A model generated the notes under the pieces. The model was not told where the DNA came from. It worked only from the letters and a program-made list of their open reading frames with translations, and did no database searches. A DNA stretch of 64,000 bases from a virus. The first letter of the stretch is position 1, and each line of letters starts with the position of its first letter. Position numbers and translations under genes: made by a program. The stretch covers positions 1 to 64,000 of the IMG/VR virus record IMGVR_UViG_3300042448_001920. The stretch is one strand, 5' to 3'. Positions 1 to 8,155 of this stretch are shown here, piece after piece.

Positions 1-3000
1 GTTGTTGTACCAGTTGTTGTACCAGTTGTTGATCCGCTGATAAAACCGTTTAATTTAAACTTTTGCTGATCTGGTAATGAGTTAACATACTCTTCTGTAA
101 TGGTGTAATCATAACCCATTAAAAGGTTAAGATTCTTTAATTGCGTATTTAATGTTGTACCAGTTAAATTAGGGTTATTTTCATTAAATAAGTAATAATT
201 TATATTTCTTATAAAACTATTTTGTGAGTTAGTCTTTTTATTAACACCATAATAGAATAAAATATCAGAAACAGTATCACCAGTTGTTGACCCTGTTGGA
301 TTTAAAGTAACCCCGCTAAGGTTATTAATTTGTAAATCAAACGCATAAGATGGTGTATAAGCTAAATCAATATCATTATTTTTACTTTCAGAATCATCTG
401 ATAACATAAATTCTAAAGTTTTATTACTAAAATCTAATAATTCATAGTTAATTTTTTCGAAAGTGTATTTCATCTCATAAACACCTTGAGCATATACATT
501 ATTGGTTGTATTTAAAACACTACCATCATCACCTCTTGTAACTAAAGCATATGAAGTTGTTTCTAAAGCCCTGGCACTATCACTTGTACCATATTCATAA
601 GGGTTAAATGAGAAATTTTCATTTGTAACAGGCCCAGTTATTGGTAATGCTAATTGACCAAAATTAAAAGTATTTGTAGCTGTTGTACCATTGGAATCTA
701 ATGCGTTATTTGTTGGTAAAAAATTATCAAAATTATATTGGTTAGGTAAGTCACCAAGCGTTGTGTAACCAAAAACTTTTTTGATGTACTCCATATTTCT
801 GGTATATTCCTTTATAACCTCATCTGAAGTGGTATTATCTATGTTGTTCTTCATTTGTTTAAAGAAATACAACCCGTTACCAAGTGATGCGTATTGGTTT
901 ATCGTAAACCCACTTGTTGGGGAAAGTGAATTGGCGTCTGTTAAAATGTTATAAACATCTGCTAAATTAATTAAATCACCACCATCTATTGTTAGCTTTC
1001 TATATTGCTCATAAGGGTTATAACCAAACATTGTACTACCAGTTACTGGTGTTGTTAGTTTTTTACCGTTAGGTATTACTTCATATAATTTAGCCCTACC
1101 CTCTGAATATGTTGCATCATAACCGTATAACGGTAATGATAATCCAGCCATAACAACTGACATTTTAGCTATGGAATCGTTTAACGCATTTAAAGTCGTT
1201 TCAGTTTCAGAATTTTTATTGGCGTAAAAACTAGTAAATTGGTTATCAATATAACTAACAAAATCTTTAACATGTTGTGTATCAAGATTCTTATAAAAGT
1301 TTTTAAACGTCTTAAGGTTATCAGCTGGGTCAAACCATATACCTAATGTATTTGTGGCAATTTTTGTTCTAAATTCTTTAGCAAAATTGTCAGCAATATC
1401 ATTATATATTTTTATACTATTTGTATCCCTAAAGTATATACCGCCTGTTTCAGATATACCATTAAAATTATTTGTATATCCGTTTGTAAAATTACCCTGG
1501 AAGTATTTACTACTCCTACCGTTATTAGTCGCACCAGTTAAAGCTGTAAAATTATAAGGTAAACCTTTACCATCACCAATTTTAAACATGTATTCTTGTG
1601 GATGTAAGTTTAACTTTAAGGCTTCAAATTCCTCTCCTTTATTGTTATTTCTAGTTAAGAAGAATGGGTGTTGTTTAAAGACATCACCAAGTTCCACATA
1701 TCTTTTTTCTTCAGCAACTGTATTAAATATTTCTGAATATGTTAAACCACTAAGATTTATGCTTGGTGTTGTTGTACCAGAAATGTTATCAATTATCTCA
1801 CTAATAGTTGTACCACTAACAGATAAAGGTTTTTTGTAGTTTTTATTTCTTAATACATTATTAATAACTTTGTATTTACCTATTGTTTTGTCATCGGTTT
1901 TACCAATAAAATCCGCAAAACCTTTTACATAATCACCAAAGCTGTAATATAACTCACTAAATAAATCAAAGTACTGAATATCATATCTTTGTATGTAGTA
2001 CCTACCATATTCTTGTCTAAAAGCAAATTCACCGAAATTAGAATGATCGATTGCTGTCCAAGTTTTTGTATCTGTTGGTAATGTTTTTGTATATATACCA
2101 TTAACAATAGGGTATTGCGCAACTTTTCTTACGTAATATTGACCCTGATAGGTAACACAAGTTTCTGCTTTGTATTCTTTATTTGGGTCAAATACTGTCG
2201 CACCCGTTAAGTTGTGATAATACGTACCACCAGCTAATTTAGGTAATAATCTTTCACTAATAACACCAATAGTACCATAAGGTATTGGTAAACCTTCTGT
2301 TGAAGGTGTTATTAATTCAGCTGCCGCAACTATCGGAATTAAATCCAATGAATTTTCAGCAAAGAAATCTTGTTCAAGATTTATTAAATCCCTCTCCCTT
2401 CTATCCGTATTAGCAAATGTTCTTTCATCGTAAACATCTGTGTTAGCGTAATAGTTAAATGTTAACGCATTTTGTAATTGGTCAACATATCTTCTTAAGC
2501 CTTGTCCACCAATATATTTAAATGATAAATTAACCTTAGCAAGCATTGGTTGTACACCGATACCTTCAGGATTTAAATCCCATAGTAACGGATCATAACT
2601 AATATTCAAACTATTAATAATGATTTTTGTGTGGTAAAAATCACCAATTCTTAAAACAGATACTGGTGGTCTACCAAAAGCTGTGTTTTTAGCATCACAA
2701 CCAGGTACACCAATATCTTTAGTAATTGTATCACCAGGTCTCATACATTGCTGTAAGAAAGTTAATCTTGCGTTTAAACCTTCTGGTGTCATCGCATGGA
2801 ATGCTGGGCTAAAATATTTTAATTTTTGTTTTAAACTATCAAAAATAATTGGTGACTCTTCTGATAAATAATCAAAGTAATCACACTCAGTTAATAATTT
2901 ATTGAGTATTCTTTGCGCAATTTCTCTTTTAGTTACATTTGTTGTTGGAACTTCTTCCTCACGATATAACGGTGGTGTTTCCGCTGGTGGTTCCTTTCTT

Positions 3001-6000
3001 TCCAAAGGTATTACTTTTGGTATAAGTTCAGCGTTAATTTCAACTCTTCTCGCAAATGAGGCAATTGGCGATAAGTTACCACAAACAATGTCAGATTCTT
3101 CTCTTGCTATTTGTTCAAAAGGTTTTGTTCTTACAGCTATACATGTACCAATATATTTTTCTGCTATTTTAGTACCATCCTTTAGTATAAAATTATCTTT
3201 ATATTTAAACCACTCATCTTTTGTTTTGACCATATAATAAGTTTCGTTTTGACCATAGCTTATTGGGAAATAGTCAACATTATCTTTGGTTTTAAGTGGT
3301 CTACCAAATAATTGGGTGTACTCGTTAGGTTCTGGGTTTGTTTGGAATAAATCGTCTAATGTCTGGCCTCTTGAAACAATATCAAAACTAATCTCTTGTT
3401 TAGAATTAATGTCACCTCTTAAAATAACAATTCTTTTTGATTTTTCCAAATCACCATGTAGTTTATTAACATCAGCTTCTGATATTATTTCTTTACCGTC
3501 TGTTGTAAAACATTTAACATCAGCATCACTCATTACATCAAGTATTAACCATTTTGTAACTGAAACAAATCTTCTTGAAGCCAATTTATCGTTATATCTT
3601 TGCAAAGCCGCTGCATCTTGACCAGGTGCTGATGGTGATGCGTGTGCAACCATACTAAATCTTAAATTATAATCTTTAGTACTAGCATAAGCTTTTGCTG
3701 AATAAGTTTTTGCTATAGATTGGTATTGTTCCTTATAACCATATGATTTTTGGGGATATGTTTTTCTATCTTCTGTAAAAAAGTGTTGGTGTTCTGCTGG
3801 TGCGTTAGTACCTATTGTATAGTCATATCTAATCCAAGCTAATCTTTCGGCAGGTGATAAATTAGAATTACCGCCAACAGCAACTTCTTTAAACTCTGAG
3901 TTTTGGTCAAGTTTTGTACCTCTCGCCAAACTATCATATATTTCATAATAATCGGAATATTTGTCAACAACAAAATTATCTGGATTTTTATATGAATTTT
4001 TTTGTATTGGAATGTCGTTCTCAAAGAATAAATTAAACTGTGTGTTTTTTATAGTTTCTAATCTTGGGGTTTCTATCTTAACACCTTCTTGCTGGAAACT
4101 ACCAGATGATTCAACTTTAGTTCTTATTTTCTCATTAGGTAATCTAATATCTAAATCAGATATAACCTTTTTAAAATATTCAATATCACTATCACTAAAT
4201 ACACCCCATATTCTCGCCAATTCAAATATGTCATAATCCAAACAACCAGCCCAAAAAGCCGCCAATAATTCGTCAACTTCACCATCCGTTAATTGGGCAA
4301 ATTCTTTATCAACCAATAAGTTCATTATTGTTGGGTGATCGACAACGATGTCCCATGACAACGTACCAGATCTTTCCGTGTTGTTATATGTATATATTGG
4401 TTCTGGTCTACCTAAAAATTGGTGAGTAGTCCAGTTTGTTGTTGTATCATCGGTAAATCTAATGTTATAAGGTGGGAACCACATGATTCTTCCACCATTA
4501 GAACCTTTTTCACAAGGTGGTAATTCATTAAATTGCGCTGAATCTCTCCAAGCTAAATTCTCAATGGAGAACATATATTTTCTCGCCCTTTTTTCACCAA
4601 AAGCTTCAACAACGGCATCACCCAAACCATCACCTAATCTACCATAACCTTCGTTAACGTTAAGTGCTGATGGGTGTATATTTAAGTTTCCGTATCTATC
4701 CAATACAGAATTTCTTTCTTTTCTATTTAATTCTTTCCATCTAATAAGATCTGTTATTTTCGAGAATGGCTTTGCTTTTGTCCAAGCTCTACAAAGAGTA
4801 ACCTCATTATACATTCTCTCATCATCTCTCTTACCAGCTGTATCCAAACCAGGTACTAAATAAGTATAACCAATAACCTCATCTTTTTTGTTTTTTCTTG
4901 TGGTTCTAAGTGGAGTAATTACACCAGAACTTTTTGGTGAAAAGTGGTATCCATCGGTAAATTTTGTTTTTGTTTGGTCAATGGATCTTATTGCACGGTT
5001 ACTATAACTACTTTCTAGTAATTTTTGTGTGACATCCATTATTGAACAATCTCTAAATCTATCAGCAGAAGTTCTGGATAAAATATCGTTATCAAGATCA
5101 GCATCCCAATTAAGTTTACCATTTTTACCATCTTCTATTGTCCAACGTGTTTCAACTGACTCACCTCTCCAAATAAATGAAGTTTGAACTGATCCGTATT
5201 TTGAAACATCTTCAACACCTGGTTCTACGAAATAGTTGGGTACACCACCGTTTTCTCCCGTACCAATTCTAATAGCCTTTGTTAACTCGCTATTAGCTTT
5301 AACCTGTAAACCATTATTATCTTGTAACAAATAGAATATACTAACATTTTTACCAGCTGTAATGTATGGAGTGAAAACAACATCCTCAGTACCTTTTTGG
5401 GCTTTAGCTGTTCTTTTAAATAACCTTTTATCAGCACCACTTAATTTGTTTGTATAATCTGGTGAATATTTGTTATTACCTAAATTAGAAAACAAGAAAA
5501 ATCTTTGAGCTCTACCCGTTTCATCTAATCTATCAATAACTCTATTCTCTAATTTATCTTCTATTCTTGAATCACCGAAACAAGTTGGTCTTAGTGTAAC
5601 AGAATCATCTGAAAAGAAAGCGGATGTTAAACCACCTAAACCACCAATATCTGAAATAAAGCTAGCTAATTTACCTAAACCGCCCTTAAATGTTGTGATA
5701 TCAGCATTACCCCTTTCAAGAATTGATGATGGATCTTTAATGAACTCAATAACTTTGAGTGGGTTTGTTAACATATCATCAATGGTTGTTAAACCAGCAA
5801 CTTCCTGAGCCGTTTTAGCTAATAACCTTGTGTTTAAATGGAATTTTAATTGCAATGCCGCTACTTGTGCCAACACCGTATCATTTTTTAAAGTAGGTTC
5901 GGTTAACAAATTTGCTATATCCAAATCAGCACCTAATAGAGCACTCAATGGTGTTGATGCTGTAGGTATATTTAAGAAATCACCCATTCTTATTTCTGTT

Positions 6001-8117
6001 GGGTCAGCATTACTTAATTTGTCCTGAGTAAGATATGGGTTTTGTGGTGTGTTTGGTGTTTGATTTAATAATAAATTTTGTAATATTTCATATACGACAA
6101 CATTTTCAGCACCATATTTATTACTACTTATATTAGTTGTGTAGTTTGGTGTTAAACTAGATAATTGCGCCTGGTTAGGTACAATAAAGTCGTTTATGAT
6201 TGTGGACGCACCAACTGGAACAACACCTGGGTTAGCTAATGTGAATGCATCAGTAGGATCGTTTGGATCCTTAACCATATTTTTATTAAATAAACTGATC
6301 ATTATTGGACCAGCCAATGTAACAACATCACCAGGGTTAAGATTTGCAAATGTACTTATTTGTGCTAAAGTACCTCTACCAGCTAAATACTGTGCAGCAA
6401 TTGACGCACTTGGTGATAAAGCGGTAAGACCAGCAGAAACATCTACTGGTGTGTTTAATGTCATTGATAAGTTTAAGTTCCTTGGTGTTACAGCTTGTGT
6501 TATTACATCACCAGGGTTAACAACGTTAAAATTATTGATGGTTGTATCTAAACCTCTACCACCTAAATATTGGGATGCGATTAAAGCTGAAGGTGTTAAA
6601 TTAACAATACCAGCAGTAATATCAGCTGGTGTGTTTAGGTTCATCGCAAGATCCAATGTTCTTGGTGCAAATGCATCTGAAACAACATTACCAGGGTTTA
6701 CATTTATATAGTCATTAATAACACTATCTAAACCTCTACCAGCCAAATATTGAGCCGCTAAAGCACCACTTAATGAAGTAACCCCAGCTGTAATATCAGC
6801 TGGTGTGTTTAGAGTATGTGAAAAGTTTAAGTTTCTTGGTATTACAGAGTCTGTAACAACGTTACCAGGGTTTGTGTTAGGTAATGTACCAATCGCAACA
6901 AATGATCCCTTACCAGCCAAATATTGCGCTGCATAGGCGCCACTTAAATTATTAACCCCTGCGGCAATATCAACTGGGGTGTTTAATGTTTGTGCAAAGT
7001 TTTGTGTTCTAGGTGTTACAGCTTCACTCAATACATCACCAGGGTTTACGTTTGGTGATGTTGTGATAGCAACAAACGTACCTTTACCTGAAAGGTATTG
7101 TGCTGCTAAAGAAGCGTTGGGTGACAAATCATTTACACCAGCAGTAATGTCCGTAGGTGTACTTAATGTTTGTGCAAAGTTTTGTATTCTAGGAACTACA
7201 GCATCTGTTAATACATCTCCAGGGTTAACAACATTAAATGTGTTAATAACACTGAATGTACCTAAACCAGCTAAGTACTGTGCGGCATAAGCAGCGTTAG
7301 CAGTTAAATCGTTTACACCAGCGGTAATATCAGCAGGTGTATTTAGATTCATTGCAAGATCTAACGCTCTTGGTATTAATGCGTCAGTTAATACATCACC
7401 AGGGTTTATATTCGCAAATGTGTTAATTACGGTAAACGCACCCTTACCTGAAAGGTATTGTGCAGCGTATGCTGCGTTAGGCGTTAAATCGTTCACACCA
7501 GCAGTAATATCTGTAGGTGTGTTTAGAGTCATGGCGAAATCCAAGTTCCTTGGGGCAATTGCATCGGTTAATACATCACCAGGATTAACATTCACAAAAT
7601 CATTTACAACTGTGAATGAACCTCTACCTGAAAGGTATTGCGCAGCAAAAGTCGCATTAGCCGTTAAATCGTTTACACCAGCGGTAATATCCGTTGGGGT
7701 ATTTAATGTATGTGATAAATCCAAATTTCTTGGTGCAACAGCTTCTGTTAACACATCACTTGGATTTACATTTGAAAAATCATTTATTACGGTTAATTGA
7801 CCTTTACTATTAACCAAAGAAGCCACGTAAGCGGCACTTGTTGTTGTATCAAGTAAACCAGCGTTAATATCAGCTGGTGTATTTAATGTTTTATTAAGGT
7901 TTGCTATTCTAGCTGGGATACCATCAGTATCAACATCGCCAGGGTTTTGTACATTATGAAAATGTATCGCAGCGTCTTGTCCTAACGAACTCAAATAAGC
8001 GTTAACCGTAACCGAATTGGTTAAGTTAACCAAACCAGTTACAACATCAGGTGGTGCCTGTAAATTTAAATTAAGGATAACATTTCTAAACTGTCCCGAT
8101 ATACTATTTAAGCTCAT
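1..8117 (-). CDS. Giant tail/baseplate protein with tandem repeats (partial, runs off left edge)
   Basis: An open frame of at least 2705 codons starts at the ATG at 8117 and reaches the window edge without a stop. Residues about 19-613 are ten 60-residue repeats. The middle has a conserved structural stretch (KYMFSIENLAW, GGRIMWFPPY, NTERSGTLSWDIVVDHP). Residues about 1489-1530 resemble an OmpA C-terminal domain (HASP, YNDKLASRR), and about 1973-2015 resemble a carbohydrate-binding module of the CBM5/12 type (VTYQGQYYV). The left end becomes rich in T/G (GSTTGTTTGTT). A late-promoter motif lies just before the ATG. Position ahead of tape-measure, tube and sheath genes suggests a tail tip or baseplate role that contacts the cell envelope. 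The general role is inferred; I recognise no full-length family. Confidence 0.85.
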   Translation of the reverse strand, partial: MSLNSISGQFRNVILNLNLQAPPDVVTGLVNLTNSVTVNAYLSSLGQDAAIHFHNVQNPGDVDTDGIPARIANLNKTLNTPADINAGLLDTTTSAAYVASLVNSKGQLTVINDFSNVNPSDVLTEAVAPRNLDLSHTLNTPTDITAGVNDLTANATFAAQYLSGRGSFTVVNDFVNVNPGDVLTDAIAPRNLDFAMTLNTPTDITAGVNDLTPNAAYAAQYLSGKGAFTVINTFANINPGDVLTDALIPRALDLAMNLNTPADITAGVNDLTANAAYAAQYLAGLGTFSVINTFNVVNPGDVLTDAVVPRIQNFAQTLSTPTDITAGVNDLSPNASLAAQYLSGKGTFVAITTSPNVNPGDVLSEAVTPRTQNFAQTLNTPVDIAAGVNNLSGAYAAQYLAGKGSFVAIGTLPNTNPGNVVTDSVIPRNLNFSHTLNTPADITAGVTSLSGALAAQYLAGRGLDSVINDYINVNPGNVVSDAFAPRTLDLAMNLNTPADITAGIVNLTPSALIASQYLGGRGLDTTINNFNVVNPGDVITQAVTPRNLNLSMTLNTPVDVSAGLTALSPSASIAAQYLAGRGTLAQISTFANLNPGDVVTLAGPIMISLFNKNMVKDPNDPTDAFTLANPGVVPVGASTIINDFIVPNQAQLSSLTPNYTTNISSNKYGAENVVVYEILQNLLLNQTPNTPQNPYLTQDKLSNADPTEIRMGDFLNIPTASTPLSALLGADLDIANLLTEPTLKNDTVLAQVAALQLKFHLNTRLLAKTAQEVAGLTTIDDMLTNPLKVIEFIKDPSSILERGNADITTFKGGLGKLASFISDIGGLGGLTSAFFSDDSVTLRPTCFGDSRIEDKLENRVIDRLDETGRAQRFFLFSNLGNNKYSPDYTNKLSGADKRLFKRTAKAQKGTEDVVFTPYITAGKNVSIFYLLQDNNGLQVKANSELTKAIRIGTGENGGVPNYFVEPGVEDVSKYGSVQTSFIWRGESVETRWTIEDGKNGKLNWDADLDNDILSRTSADRFRDCSIMDVTQKLLESSYSNRAIRSIDQTKTKFTDGYHFSPKSSGVITPLRTTRKNKKDEVIGYTYLVPGLDTAGKRDDERMYNEVTLCRAWTKAKPFSKITDLIRWKELNRKERNSVLDRYGNLNIHPSALNVNEGYGRLGDGLGDAVVEAFGEKRARKYMFSIENLAWRDSAQFNELPPCEKGSNGGRIMWFPPYNIRFTDDTTTNWTTHQFLGRPEPIYTYNNTERSGTLSWDIVVDHPTIMNLLVDKEFAQLTDGEVDELLAAFWAGCLDYDIFELARIWGVFSDSDIEYFKKVISDLDIRLPNEKIRTKVESSGSFQQEGVKIETPRLETIKNTQFNLFFENDIPIQKNSYKNPDNFVVDKYSDYYEIYDSLARGTKLDQNSEFKEVAVGGNSNLSPAERLAWIRYDYTIGTNAPAEHQHFFTEDRKTYPQKSYGYKEQYQSIAKTYSAKAYASTKDYNLRFSMVAHASPSAPGQDAAALQRYNDKLASRRFVSVTKWLILDVMSDADVKCFTTDGKEIISEADVNKLHGDLEKSKRIVILRGDINSKQEISFDIVSRGQTLDDLFQTNPEPNEYTQLFGRPLKTKDNVDYFPISYGQNETYYMVKTKDEWFKYKDNFILKDGTKIAEKYIGTCIAVRTKPFEQIAREESDIVCGNLSPIASFARRVEINAELIPKVIPLERKEPPAETPPLYREEEVPTTNVTKREIAQRILNKLLTECDYFDYLSEESPIIFDSLKQKLKYFSPAFHAMTPEGLNARLTFLQQCMRPGDTITKDIGVPGCDAKNTAFGRPPVSVLRIGDFYHTKIIINSLNISYDPLLWDLNPEGIGVQPMLAKVNLSFKYIGGQGLRRYVDQLQNALTFNYYANTDVYDERTFANTDRRERDLINLEQDFFAENSLDLIPIVAAAELITPSTEGLPIPYGTIGVISERLLPKLAGGTYYHNLTGATVFDPNKEYKAETCVTYQGQYYVRKVAQYPIVNGIYTKTLPTDTKTWTAIDHSNFGEFAFRQEYGRYYIQRYDIQYFDLFSELYYSFGDYVKGFADFIGKTDDKTIGKYKVINNVLRNKNYKKPLSVSGTTISEIIDNISGTTTPSINLSGLTYSEIFNTVAEEKRYVELGDVFKQHPFFLTRNNNKGEEFEALKLNLHPQEYMFKIGDGKGLPYNFTALTGATNNGRSSKYFQGNFTNGYTNNFNGISETGGIYFRDTNSIKIYNDIADNFAKEFRTKIATNTLGIWFDPADNLKTFKNFYKNLDTQHVKDFVSYIDNQFTSFYANKNSETETTLNALNDSIAKMSVVMAGLSLPLYGYDATYSEGRAKLYEVIPNGKKLTTPVTGSTMFGYNPYEQYRKLTIDGGDLINLADVYNILTDANSLSPTSGFTINQYASLGNGLYFFKQMKNNIDNTTSDEVIKEYTRNMEYIKKVFGYTTLGDLPNQYNFDNFLPTNNALDSNGTTATNTFNFGQLALPITGPVTNENFSFNPYEYGTSDSARALETTSYALVTRGDDGSVLNTTNNVYAQGVYEMKYTFEKINYELLDFSNKTLEFMLSDDSESKNNDIDLAYTPSYAFDLQINNLSGVTLNPTGSTTGDTVSDILFYYGVNKKTNSQNSFIRNINYYLFNENNPNLTGTTLNTQLKNLNLLMGYDYTITEEYVNSLPDQQKFKLNGFISGSTTGTTTGTT
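6279..8063 (-). repeat. Ten tandem 60-residue protein repeats (180-nt period, two units 174 nt)
   Basis: The conserved NPGDV codons recur at 6331, 6511, 6691, 6865, 7039, 7219, 7399, 7579, 7759 and 7939, a spacing of 180 nt with two steps of 174. The unit consensus is LNTPxDITAGVNDLT, then AAQYLxGxG, then NxNPGDVLTDAxxPR. The first (N-terminal) and last units are most diverged and the central ones most alike, as expected from expansion by unequal exchange. Function unknown; a repetitive rod or adhesin-like segment is plausible. Confidence 0.95.
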
Positions 8118-8121
8118 ATAT

Positions 8122-8129
8122 AATAAATA
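8122..8129 (-). promoter_or_regulatory. Late-promoter-like motif TATTTATT
   Basis: TATTTATT in the sense direction of the giant tail gene. It begins only 12 nt before the ATG, closer than most copies, so transcription from it would be nearly leaderless or the motif is fortuitous. Confidence 0.45.
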
Positions 8130-8155
8130 TTATTCAAATCGTTTTTTATTAAGAA

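Noticed and set aside
6196-7800. Plus-strand repetitive frames with LGVTASVNTSPG-like units
   Set aside because: They are the antisense reading of the ten-repeat array of the giant tail gene.
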